The position numbers and the translations under genes were made by a program. Of a DNA stretch of 35,821 nt, positions 7,624 through 15,072 are shown piece by piece (the stretch's first letter is position 1; every line of letters begins with the position of its first letter). The notes under the pieces were generated by a model. It was not told the origin of the DNA. It worked only from the letters and a program-made list of their open reading frames with translations, and did no database searches. The stretch is from NCBI GenBank assembly GCA_900314495.1, contig OMVJ01000025.1, positions 1 through 35,821 on the forward strand, given 5' to 3'. This stretch comes from an uncultured Olsenella sp. (GTDB lineage Bacteria; Actinomycetota; Coriobacteriia; Coriobacteriales; Atopobiaceae).

Positions 7624-7647
7624 AAAAATGCGACCGTTTGTGACCGC
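7624..7647 (-). terminator. Terminator of the esterase gene
   Basis: On the minus strand a 6-bp stem with two G-T pairs (GCGGTC / GGTCGC, plus positions 7642-7647 and 7630-7635, loop 6) is followed at once by ATTTTT. It begins at the esterase stop codon. A short stem, but the T-run is good. Confidence 0.5.
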
Positions 7648-8636
7648 TAGGCCTCAGACTTGACAAGCTCGGCAAGGTCTTTCATGGCCCGCCTTGCCTC
7701 CGGGGTGGGGTGGAGCGGCCAGGCGTGGTTGAGGTTCTTGCCTATGACCATGTCTGTCGCCACGTCCGCCGCCTGCAGCTGGTCTGCAAACTCAACGATG
7801 TCCGGGTAGTAGAGCTCGCGCGTTCCCGCGTAAAGCGTGACGTTCTGGAGGCAGGAGACGTCGCCGAACTTGGGGGAGAGGCGCGGAGAGGTGAGGTCAT
7901 CGCCGTCGGCCCAGGCACGCCCGTACTGGGCCACTGCCCAGGGATCCAGGTAGGGGTCCTTGGCCGCAAGCCGAATGATCTCTGGGTTGAACATGCTGAG
8001 GTCGAGTTCGGGCGAGATGAGCACCAGGTGCGCGGGCTGCGGCAGCTGGAACTCCGGCAGGGCCTCCGCAAGGCCAGCGGCGAAGCCGCCGCCGGCCGAG
8101 TCGCCCATGAGGGTCAGGTTTTCCGCGCCATAGCGGTCAACCATGCCGGCGTAGAGGGCGCGCACGCACTCGTAGGCCTCGTCGTAGGAGTGCTCCGGCG
8201 CAAGCGGGTAGAGGGGCACGCAGATCTCCGCCCCGCTCAGGCGGCACAGGCGGTCGACGAAGGACCAGTGAAGCGCGTTCGGCTGCTTGGCGTAGCCGCC
8301 CCCGTGCAGGTAGAGGACGGCGCGCTCGTTCTTGCCCGTCGTGCCAATGTGGTAGGTCTTCATGTCGTCCCGGGTCTCGTCAAACGAGATGGAGCGCAGG
8401 GGAATGGGCGGCTTGTAGGGCCTCTCGTTGGAGATGCTGAGCTTGTTTAGCTGGTCTGTCAGCTCCTGGCTGTTGCGGGGCGTGGACGAGCGGGAGATGG
8501 GCCTCATTGCCAGCTCGCACAGGGTGGCGGAGGCGGAGCGCCCGTAGCGCAGGTGAGAATAGGCGCCAAGTGCCGCGCCTGCCGCGGTAACGGCGGCAGC
8601 GGCTATGCCGGCCGCCCTCAGGGCTTTCTTGGGCAT
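7647..8636 (-). CDS. Alpha/beta hydrolase, hormone-sensitive-lipase family (family IV) esterase
   Basis: 329 residues. Carboxylesterase/deacetylase fold. Motifs: oxyanion HGGG at 111-114, nucleophile elbow GDSAGGG at 178-184 with Ser180, acid Asp279 in GTRELYYPD, and His304 in NHAWPL, a complete catalytic triad. The N-terminus (MPKKALRAAG then a hydrophobic Ala-rich segment to about residue 27) looks like a signal anchor, so the enzyme is probably membrane-tethered or exported. RBS AAAGGA lies 8 bp before the ATG. Substrate cannot be deduced; short-chain acyl esters are usual for the family. It diverges from the aminotransferase gene across a 286-bp spacer. Confidence 0.92.
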   Translation of the reverse strand: MPKKALRAAGIAAAAVTAAGAALGAYSHLRYGRSASATLCELAMRPISRSSTPRNSQELTDQLNKLSISNERPYKPPIPLRSISFDETRDDMKTYHIGTTGKNERAVLYLHGGGYAKQPNALHWSFVDRLCRLSGAEICVPLYPLAPEHSYDEAYECVRALYAGMVDRYGAENLTLMGDSAGGGFAAGLAEALPEFQLPQPAHLVLISPELDLSMFNPEIIRLAAKDPYLDPWAVAQYGRAWADGDDLTSPRLSPKFGDVSCLQNVTLYAGTRELYYPDIVEFADQLQAADVATDMVIGKNLNHAWPLHPTPEARRAMKDLAELVKSEA

Positions 8637-8713
8637 GGGAGTAGTCCTTTCCTTTGCCTACAAGGAACAGCGTACCGTTGAGAATAGCAGCATCCCATTC
8701 CCTTGGCGGCATA

Positions 8714-8787
8714 CCGGCGGCGGGCGTGGCTGCCCTCCTTGGCGAGTGAGCGCACGGGCCACGCGTGGGGCGTGGCCTTGCCGCCGG
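8714..8787. repeat. Nested inverted repeats in the esterase/aminotransferase spacer
   Basis: Outer arms CCGGCGGC (8714-8721) and GCCGCCGG (8780-8787) enclose a perfect inner hairpin, GGCCACGC (8757-8764) and GCGTGGCC (8770-8777) with loop GTGGG. The GC-rich structure lies in the 286-bp divergent spacer. No T-run follows, so it is not an evident terminator. It may be a leader structure or a regulator site. Confidence 0.35.
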
Positions 8788-8831
8788 CGTTTCCAGTCTG
8801 GGGCATTGTGGCACGGTACCAGCGAGGTGCC

Positions 8832-8837
8832 TACAAT
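8832..8837 (+). promoter_or_regulatory. Possible -10 box for the aminotransferase operon
   Basis: TACAAT at 8832-8837, 85 bp before the ATG at 8923. The nearest -35-like hexamer, TTGTGG at 8806-8811, is 20 bp away, longer than optimal. Weak call. Confidence 0.3.
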
Positions 8838-8922
8838 AAAACCCATCTGTGACCTTTGTGGCGCGGGCACGGCCGGACGCGTGGCGCCCAGGCTCCCCGC
8901 GCCTGAGCAAGAAGGGGTTTCC

Positions 8923-10113
8923 ATGAGCATTAACCAGATGAGCTACGCATACGGCGCTTCCAAGAGCTCCATCCGCGAGATCGCGGCCTACGGCAGCGCC
9001 CGCAAGGCGGAGATTGGCGCGGAGAACGTGTTCGACTTCAGCCTGGGCAACCCCAGCGTGCCCGCGCCGGACGCCGTGCGCGACTCCATTGGGCATGCCC
9101 TCACGCTGCCCGCCGTGTCCCTGCACGGCTACACGCCCGCGGCGGGCCTGCCCCAGGCGCGCAAGGCTGTGGCGGACTCGCTCAACCGTCGCTTCGGCAC
9201 CGGCTACGCCCCGGCAGACCTGTACCTGACCTGCGGTGCCGCGGGCTCGCTCTCCATCGTCTTCAACGCCATTGTGGAGCGCGACGCAGCCTGCGAGGTG
9301 GCCGTGGTGGCCCCCTACTTCCCGGAATACAAGGTCTTCATAGAGAACGCCGGCGCCAAGTGCGTGGAGGTGCTGGCGGACCCAGCCACGTTCCAGATTG
9401 ACGTTGCGGCCATGGCGGCGGCCATCAACGAGCACACGGTGGCCGTGCTCATTGACTCGCCCAACAACCCCGTGGGCTCCGTCTACAGCCAGCAGAACCT
9501 GGAGGACCTGGCGGCCGTCCTCAGGGAGAAGTCCGCGACGTACGGCCACACCATCTACCTGGTGTCCGACGAGCCCTACCGCGAGCTTGCCTACGGGGTT
9601 GAGGTGCCTTGGGTGCCCAGCATCTACGACGCGACCATCGTGTGCTACAGCTACTCCAAGTCCCTCTCGCTCCCCGGCGAGCGCATTGGCTGGATCCTGG
9701 TGCCCAACACCAACCCGGACCACGACAGCCTGGTGTTTGCCGTGGCCGGCTCCGGCCGCAAGCTGGGCTTCGTGTGCGCCCCCGCCCTCTTCCAGCGCGT
9801 GCTCATTGACTGCGTTGACGTGCCCACCAACCTGGACGCCTACGTCAGGAACCGCGAGGCCCTGCTGAGCGGCCTCTCTGAGCTGGGCTACGAGTACATT
9901 GAGCCGCAGGGTGCCTTCTACCTGTGGATGAAGGCGCTGGAGCCGGACGAGAACGCCTTCTTCGAGCGCTGCAAGAAGCTGGAGCTGCTGCCCGTGCCGT
10001 CCGAGTCCTTCGGCTGCCACGGCTGGGTGCGCCTGGGCTACTGCGTGAGCTACGAGACCATCGTGAACTCCATGCCCGCCTGGAAGAAGCTCAAGGAAAG
10101 CTATGCCCAGTAA
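8923..10113 (+). CDS. PLP-dependent aminotransferase, class I/II (AspC-like)
   Basis: 396 residues, fold type I aminotransferase transferring an amino group between an amino acid and a 2-oxo acid. The ATG at 8923 is chosen because AAGGGG lies 6 bp upstream and the protein then begins at the usual place before the FSLGNPSVPAPD segment. Visible motifs: SPNNPVG at 179-185 (binds cofactor and substrate), SDEPYR at 215-220 with Asp216 contacting the pyridine nitrogen, the Schiff-base lysine Lys246 in SYSKSLSLPGERIGW, and a C-terminal GWVRLGYC segment whose Arg should bind the substrate carboxylate. Aspartate or aromatic amino acids are likely substrates but cannot be separated by eye. The next gene overlaps it by 11 bp, indicating translational coupling. 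Confidence 0.92.
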   Translation: MSINQMSYAYGASKSSIREIAAYGSARKAEIGAENVFDFSLGNPSVPAPDAVRDSIGHALTLPAVSLHGYTPAAGLPQARKAVADSLNRRFGTGYAPADLYLTCGAAGSLSIVFNAIVERDAACEVAVVAPYFPEYKVFIENAGAKCVEVLADPATFQIDVAAMAAAINEHTVAVLIDSPNNPVGSVYSQQNLEDLAAVLREKSATYGHTIYLVSDEPYRELAYGVEVPWVPSIYDATIVCYSYSKSLSLPGERIGWILVPNTNPDHDSLVFAVAGSGRKLGFVCAPALFQRVLIDCVDVPTNLDAYVRNREALLSGLSELGYEYIEPQGAFYLWMKALEPDENAFFERCKKLELLPVPSESFGCHGWVRLGYCVSYETIVNSMPAWKKLKESYAQ

Positions 10114-10924
10114 GCCGCTTCGCATAGCCTGCGACGTCCACACGCACACCATCTATTCTCGTCACGCCTACTCCACCATTGGCGAGTGCGTGCGCGCCGC
10201 CGCCGAGGCCGGCCTTGAGCTGCTGGGCTCCACGGACCATTTTGGTGCCATGCTCTTCCCCACCAACGACGCCCGCAACTTCCAGCACTTCATCAACTTT
10301 GGAATATGGCCGCGCGTGTGGGACGGGGTGGTGGTCTTGCACGGCTGCGAGGCCGACATCATGGACCTTGAGGGTCACCTCTTCGGCTGGAACGTTCCCG
10401 TGGGCTGCGACATAACCCAGAAGCCGCTTGCCGCGCCGACCACCCTCAAGGACTTCGTCTTCCGTGGCGCGGACTACGCCATTGCCAGCATTCACAACAC
10501 GGCCCCCATGGCTGGCGCCTCCCTTGCCGCCACGACGCAGATGTACGTCAACGTCCTGGAGGACCCTAAGGTGCTCATTCTAGGGCACGTGGGGAGGTCT
10601 GGCGTGCCGTTCGACTTGGACGAGGTCCTGACCGTGGCCAAGGAGAAGGGCAAGCTCATCGAGATAAACGAGCACAGCCTGGAGGGCAGGCACGCCAAGG
10701 AGGCGCGCGGCAGGTGCCTGGCAATAGCGGAGCGCTGCGCCGAGCTGGGCGTCATGGTCTCGACCGCAACGGACGCGCACATCTACCCCTCGGTAGGGCA
10801 GTTCGGGCGCGTGCGGGCGCTTCTGGACGAGGTGCACTTCCCGCAGGAGCTGGTTGCCACGCGCGACAGGAAGACCTTCCTGGCGGTGCTGGAGCATGCC
10901 GTGGGGACGCGCGTACAGCTGTAG
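10103..10924 (+). CDS. PHP-domain metal-dependent hydrolase (YcdX/HisK-like phosphoesterase)
   Basis: 273 residues. PHP-family trinuclear-metal phosphoesterase. Metal ligands visible in order: DVHTHT at 11-16 (His13, His15), STDHFG at 43-48 (His46), GCEADI at 81-86 (Glu83), SIHNT at 129-133 (His131), GHVGR at 161-165 (His162) and ATDAH at 222-226 (Asp224, His226), a full set, so it should be active. The pattern fits the YcdX-type stand-alone phosphatases better than histidinol phosphatase, but coupling to an aminotransferase leaves the histidinol-phosphate route open as a possibility. The ATG overlaps the end of the aminotransferase gene by 11 bp, with AAGGAA just upstream. It converges with the GNAT gene, 36 bp between stops. 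Confidence 0.9.
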   Translation: MPSKPLRIACDVHTHTIYSRHAYSTIGECVRAAAEAGLELLGSTDHFGAMLFPTNDARNFQHFINFGIWPRVWDGVVVLHGCEADIMDLEGHLFGWNVPVGCDITQKPLAAPTTLKDFVFRGADYAIASIHNTAPMAGASLAATTQMYVNVLEDPKVLILGHVGRSGVPFDLDEVLTVAKEKGKLIEINEHSLEGRHAKEARGRCLAIAERCAELGVMVSTATDAHIYPSVGQFGRVRALLDEVHFPQELVATRDRKTFLAVLEHAVGTRVQL

Positions 10925-10960
10925 CGGCAAGGGGCCCCACCGCCGCGGGGCAGGGCCAGC

Positions 10961-11983
10961 CTAGCGCAGGTCCAGCCGGTAGAAGTACTCTGCCACGTAG
11001 CGGTCCGGCGCCAGGCGGCGCTCCGTCTGCCCCTTGCGAACGAAGCCCAGGTGCTCCGCGCTGACGGAGGCGAGGGGGTTGGCCTTGGCGACGCGCAGCG
11101 CCAGGTGCGTCATGTCCAGCTGGTCCGCCGCCTTTGCGGCAAAGGCAACAAGGTCACGAGAGAGGCCCTTGCCGCGCTGGGCGGGGTCAAGGTAGAGGGC
11201 GATGACGTCCAGCGTGTGGGGCGCCTCCGGCCCATGGGGCTGAAGGCCCAGCAGGCCCAGCGGCGCGGGTGCGGCCTCGGCGGGGGTGCCATTCATGGCC
11301 TGCGCGTCGCCCCCGCGCCGGTAGACCAGCCAATAGCCCGTCCCCTCGCGGGAGATCTGCGCCGCCAGGGAGGCCGCGGTGGCATGTGCGTCGGCCCAGG
11401 CGGCAAGGTCTGCCTCCGCAAGGTCTATTCCCCAGGCATCCTGCAGGTTCCTGCGGTAAAGGCCCTGCAGGAGGCCCACCTGGGTCGCGTCGGCGGGGTC
11501 CACCTCAACATAGCGAAGCTTGGGCTCGGCGAACGAACGCACCCGACGCGCTGGGGCTGAGGCGTTGCCCCGTTGGGCAACGGGCTGCATGGGCTTGAAG
11601 TCCGGAATCATCTGCAGCGCCTGCTCCGTCTGGGCGAGGCGCTCCTCGTCCTTGCTGATGAGCTTGGCCACTTCGCGGGCGTGGGCCGTGGGCTCCCGAG
11701 TGAAGCCCGCGGACCTGAGCACGTGGGCGGAGACCAGAGCATGCGTCACAAGGACGCGGAAGGCAACCGCGGCAAAGACGGCAATGCCCAGGGCGGCCGT
11801 CGCCACCCGCAGGCCGGCGGCAAAGAGGCCAAGCGCGACCGTAGGGACCAGGGCAAAGGCCAGGAGCATGAGAAGCACGTCCAGCCACCGTGGCCTGAGG
11901 TCAAACTCGCGGCCGCACTTCGGGCACTTGCCCAGCGTGGTCCCCGCCACGCCCACCTTGTGCCCGCAGCGCTCGCAATACAT
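10961..11983 (-). CDS. Zinc-ribbon, membrane-anchored GNAT acetyltransferase (paralogue 1)
   Basis: 340 residues. The ATG at 11983 is chosen: GGGAGG 5 bp upstream, and the product then starts with the zinc ribbon MYCERCGHKV (Cys3, Cys6, Cys20, Cys23). Two transmembrane helices follow at about 33-55 and 58-80. Residues 95-150 are a linker. Residues 155-340 are a GNAT acetyltransferase domain with the acetyl-CoA pyrophosphate loop QRGKG at 269-273, followed by LSRDLVAF, and a C-terminal HLGFVRKGQ segment. The acceptor substrate is unknown. It shares its whole layout with the gene just upstream (12018-13022), 34 bp away, so the pair arose by tandem duplication. It is the last gene of a patatin - GNAT - GNAT operon. 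Confidence 0.88.
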   Translation of the reverse strand: MYCERCGHKVGVAGTTLGKCPKCGREFDLRPRWLDVLLMLLAFALVPTVALGLFAAGLRVATAALGIAVFAAVAFRVLVTHALVSAHVLRSAGFTREPTAHAREVAKLISKDEERLAQTEQALQMIPDFKPMQPVAQRGNASAPARRVRSFAEPKLRYVEVDPADATQVGLLQGLYRRNLQDAWGIDLAEADLAAWADAHATAASLAAQISREGTGYWLVYRRGGDAQAMNGTPAEAAPAPLGLLGLQPHGPEAPHTLDVIALYLDPAQRGKGLSRDLVAFAAKAADQLDMTHLALRVAKANPLASVSAEHLGFVRKGQTERRLAPDRYVAEYFYRLDLR

Positions 11984-12017
11984 TGGTACCTCCCGTTCGT
12001 GTTGGCCAGGCACTTGC

Positions 12018-13022
12018 CTAGACGGCGAGCTCGTAAACGAAGTCATCCATGAAGAAGCCGTTGCCTATGTCGTTCTTCTCCTCGCGCACCTTCTTGAAGC
12101 CCAGGTGCTCGTAGGCAAGGATGGCCTGGTAGTTGTTGCGGTTCACGTTGAGGGTGATGCGGTTGCAGTCTAGCTCGCGGGCGGCGTCCGCCACGAAGGC
12201 GAGCATGTCGCGCGAGAGGCCGCGCCCGCGGCAGTCGCGCCTCAGGTAGAACTTGCTGAGGTAGAGCTCCCCGGCCTTGCGCGGGTAAAAGGCAACGAAG
12301 CCCACGTGGCGGTCTGCCGGCAGGGCGCTGGCGGATGCCTCTGGGTCGTTCACGAAGAAGTAGCGGTAGCCCTCCTCGCCCAGCTGGCGGCCTATGGCCT
12401 CTGGGGTGTTGAAGCGCCGGATCATGTAGTCGTTCTGCTCGGGGCCGATGATGGGGTCGAAGTGCTCCTTCACAATGCTGGACGAGAGCGCGCCAAGCTC
12501 GGCTATGCCCGCGGCGTCGTTGGCACGGACCTCATCGTAGGTGTTGCGGTGGCGGGGCCGCACGGGTGCGGGTGCCTGGCGCCTTTGGGCACGGGGGGCC
12601 GGGCGTTCCACGGCCAGGCGTCGCCCCTCCTGCAGGCTGGTCTTGGGCAGGTCCACCTGCGCGAGGTTGACCTCAATCTGCTGCGCGGCGCTGAGCTTGC
12701 GGGCGGACCCCTGGCGGCGGCATGCGGCCGGCCGCTGCGCGGTAAGGGAGTCGCAGGTCATGACTGCCGTTCTGAAGAGAACCACCTGCAGAAGGTTGAA
12801 GGCCAAGATTCCCAGGGCAACGCCCAGGGCGGCACCGGCCGCAAGGGGGAGCGAGAGTGCCCTGAAGACCAGAATGACCGCCAGCGAGACGGCAAGCAGG
12901 ACCAGCAGGGCCACCGTGGGGACCCACGTGGGCGCGTAGTCAAGCGGACGCTTGCAGCCGGGGCACTTGCTGGGGACGAAGAGGACGGGCTCTACCTTGT
13001 GTCCGCAGTCCTTGCAGTACAT
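12018..13022 (-). CDS. Zinc-ribbon, membrane-anchored GNAT acetyltransferase (paralogue 2)
   Basis: 334 residues. The ATG at 13022 has GGAGG 5 bp upstream, and that site lies over the patatin stop codon. Order: zinc ribbon MYCKDCGHKV (Cys3, Cys6, Cys20, Cys23), two hydrophobic helices at about 33-53 and 60-84, a basic proline-rich linker (85-160), then a complete GNAT domain at 165-330 with acetyl-CoA loop RGRG at 265-268 and the typical AYEHLGFKKV end. The loop is followed by LSRDMLAF, nearly identical to LSRDLVAF in its paralogue, while the rest has diverged. Catalytic domain predicted on the cytoplasmic side. Substrate unknown; not obviously a ribosomal-protein or antibiotic acetyltransferase. 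Confidence 0.88.
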   Translation of the reverse strand: MYCKDCGHKVEPVLFVPSKCPGCKRPLDYAPTWVPTVALLVLLAVSLAVILVFRALSLPLAAGAALGVALGILAFNLLQVVLFRTAVMTCDSLTAQRPAACRRQGSARKLSAAQQIEVNLAQVDLPKTSLQEGRRLAVERPAPRAQRRQAPAPVRPRHRNTYDEVRANDAAGIAELGALSSSIVKEHFDPIIGPEQNDYMIRRFNTPEAIGRQLGEEGYRYFFVNDPEASASALPADRHVGFVAFYPRKAGELYLSKFYLRRDCRGRGLSRDMLAFVADAARELDCNRITLNVNRNNYQAILAYEHLGFKKVREEKNDIGNGFFMDDFVYELAV

Positions 13023-13030
13023 GGGGCCTC

Positions 13031-14089
13031 CTACATTCCCACGGAGAACCCGGCTAGGCCGTACGGGGAGGCCGGGCTGACGGTGGGCTGGTCGGTGGGC
13101 TGGGCAAGGGCGCAGGCGTCGTCCTGGAGCCTGGCCAGCCATTCGGCGGGGTCCGCCTTGGGGCCGGCCGTCTCGTTCCCGAAGAGGAACTTGCGGATGC
13201 GAGGAAGCTCGCGAACGCCCTGGTCGTAGCCAAGCAGGTAGGCGTCGCGAAGGACGGCCACGTCTTGGGTGGTGGACTTGAGGGGCATGATCTCTGGGCA
13301 GACGATCAGGGCCCTGCCCTCTTGCTCCAGCTGGAACATGTGGTCAAGGGCGGCGTTGTAGCGCTCGTAGCGCGTGAGCAGGGCGTCCGCCAGGTAGGGG
13401 TAGCGGCTGCGCGTCCGCTCCAGCAGCTGGCGGTAGGCGCCGCTCGGTGCCGTCTTGCGGTAGCCGCGCGGGCGCGTGGCCACGAAGAGGAACTTGGTGT
13501 AGCCGTCCTCCTCCGCCAGGTGGGTGGGGATGCCGGCGCCCACGCCAAGGCCGCCGTCGAACATGCGATGGCCGTCACGCAGCAGGGGGTGCATGAAGCC
13601 AGGCAGCGTGGAGCTCATGCGGACGGCATCGACCATGTCGTATATGTCCCCCATGTCCTCCTTGCGGAACTCCACGGTCTGGCCGGTCTCCGCGTCGAAG
13701 GTCTGGATGGCAATCCGCACGTCGCTGGCCGTGAAGGTGCCCCAGTCAAAGGGCATGTATCCGTCCTCGATGCAGCCGGTGTAGTCGTACTCCGCGTCGA
13801 AGTAGCCCTTGCCGCGCAGGATGGAGCGGAGGCCGCCGCGGTCGGGGAGGGTGGCGAAGTCTATGAAGCTGCGGCGAATGCGTACGCGGTCCCTGCTGGC
13901 GTAGTCCACGGTGTGCGAGGCGCCCGCGGAAAGGCCGCAGACGTAGCCGAAGTTGATGCCCTGGTCCAAGAGGACGTTGGCGATGCCGGCGGTGTAGCTG
14001 GCCCGGAAGCCGCCGCCCTCGAAGACGAGGGCGCAGTCAGTGACGTTGCAGGGGGTGATGGCAGGTGTGGGGTGCTGAGGCGCAGCCAT
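13031..14089 (-). CDS. Patatin-like phospholipase
   Basis: 352 residues. Ser-Asp dyad acyl hydrolase. Motifs: oxyanion EGGGFRASYTAG at 24-35 (Gly25-Gly27; GGGxRA rather than the usual GGGxRG), nucleophile GLSAG at 52-56 with Ser54, and FDGG at 177-180 with Asp178. The set is complete, so it is probably an active lipid acyl hydrolase of the bacterial YjjU/RssA type. No signal peptide. The Shine-Dalgarno before the ATG at 14089 is weak (AAAGGC, about 12 bp upstream). It heads a minus-strand operon: its stop is only 8 bp from the GNAT start at 13022. It diverges from the sirtuin gene across 109 bp. Confidence 0.92.
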   Translation of the reverse strand: MAAPQHPTPAITPCNVTDCALVFEGGGFRASYTAGIANVLLDQGINFGYVCGLSAGASHTVDYASRDRVRIRRSFIDFATLPDRGGLRSILRGKGYFDAEYDYTGCIEDGYMPFDWGTFTASDVRIAIQTFDAETGQTVEFRKEDMGDIYDMVDAVRMSSTLPGFMHPLLRDGHRMFDGGLGVGAGIPTHLAEEDGYTKFLFVATRPRGYRKTAPSGAYRQLLERTRSRYPYLADALLTRYERYNAALDHMFQLEQEGRALIVCPEIMPLKSTTQDVAVLRDAYLLGYDQGVRELPRIRKFLFGNETAGPKADPAEWLARLQDDACALAQPTDQPTVSPASPYGLAGFSVGM

Positions 14090-14198
14090 GACGTTTCGCT
14101 TGCCTTTCTTGCCGGGGTCCTGACGCTAGGATGTGCCCGCGCGCCCCGGCGGGTGCTAGAGTTTGACGCAAGTAATGGTAGGGGAATGAGGGGGAGCT

Positions 14199-14939
14199 AT
14201 GGCGAAAACAATCAAAGACCCCAAAGAGGCCGCGGCAACGCTGAAGGCGGCGGTCCAGGAGGCCGGCAGCGTGGTCTTCTTCGGCGGCGCGGGCGTCTCC
14301 ACGGCAAGCGGCATCCCGGACTTCAGGAGCCCCAACGGCCTGTACCACCAGCGCGGGTACAAGTACCCGCCCGAGACCATGCTCAGCCACAGCTTCTACC
14401 AGACCCACCGCGAGGAGTTCTTTGACTTCTACCGCCACGTCATGTGCGTGCCGGACGCCAAGCCCAACCAGTGCCACAGGAAGCTGGCGCAGCTGGAGCA
14501 GGAGGGCAAGCTGACGGCCGTGGTGACGCAGAACATAGACGGCCTGCACCAGGCGGCCGGCAGCAGGCGGGTGTACGAGCTGCACGGCTCCACCCACCGG
14601 AACATCTGCCGCAAGTGCGGTGCCGTGTACGACCAGGACTGGGTTCTGGCCACCACCGGGGAGCCCCGGTGCGAGAAGTGCGGCGGCCCGGTCAAGCCGG
14701 ACGTGGTCCTGTACGAGGAGAGCCTGGACCAAGACGTGATCATGGGGGCGGTTCGCGCCATCCAGACCTGCGACCTGCTCGTCATTGGCGGCACGTCGCT
14801 GGTGGTGTACCCCGCGGCGGGGCTCGTGGACTACTTCCGCGGCAGCCAGCTCATCATCTGCAACCTGGAGCCCACGCCCGGGGACAGCATGGCGGACGTC
14901 ATCTGCGCCTGCGACATTGCCAAGGCCTTCGACTGGTAG
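14199..14939 (+). CDS. cobB: NAD-dependent protein deacylase, Sir2 family
   Basis: 246 residues, the normal size for a bacterial sirtuin. It removes acetyl (or other acyl) groups from lysines, consuming NAD. Motifs in order: GGAGVSTASGIPDFRS at 29-44 (NAD binding), QNIDGLHQ at 111-118, catalytic His129 in ELHG, zinc cysteines 137, 140, 158 and 161 (CRKC and CEKC), and a GGTSLVVYPA segment. The sequence looks like the class U/III SirTM-like bacterial group closest to Thermotoga Sir2 in the KPDVVLYEE segment, so deacetylase activity is likely. A GAGGGGGAG site lies just before the ATG. It is divergent from the operon that encodes two acetyltransferases. The symbol is given by family, not by proven orthology. 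Confidence 0.93.
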   Translation: MAKTIKDPKEAAATLKAAVQEAGSVVFFGGAGVSTASGIPDFRSPNGLYHQRGYKYPPETMLSHSFYQTHREEFFDFYRHVMCVPDAKPNQCHRKLAQLEQEGKLTAVVTQNIDGLHQAAGSRRVYELHGSTHRNICRKCGAVYDQDWVLATTGEPRCEKCGGPVKPDVVLYEESLDQDVIMGAVRAIQTCDLLVIGGTSLVVYPAAGLVDYFRGSQLIICNLEPTPGDSMADVICACDIAKAFDW

Positions 14940-14989
14940 GGTCTCCCACGCCAACGGCATCCCCGCGAACAGCCGTTCCTCAAAGTCGC

Positions 14990-14995
14990 TACAAT
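14990..14995 (+). promoter_or_regulatory. Possible -10 box for folPK
   Basis: TACAAT at 14990-14995, 78 bp before the chosen folPK start, with no recognisable -35 hexamer 16-18 bp upstream. The same TACAAT box occurs before the aminotransferase gene. Weak call. Confidence 0.25.
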
Positions 14996-15072
14996 GATTG
15001 GATGCATGTGTGCCCGGCCTGCGCGGAGGCGGAGTTGCCGGTGCGGGCGCGCCAGAGCGGAAGGACCACTGG

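Noticed and set aside
8380-10152. 590-codon minus-strand frame
   Set aside because: Antisense to the aminotransferase gene and running into the esterase gene in another frame; no motifs.
14998-15072. Earlier TTG start for folPK
   Set aside because: The extra 25 residues are Gly/Ala-rich with no match to DHPS, and the ATG at 15073 has a good ribosome site.
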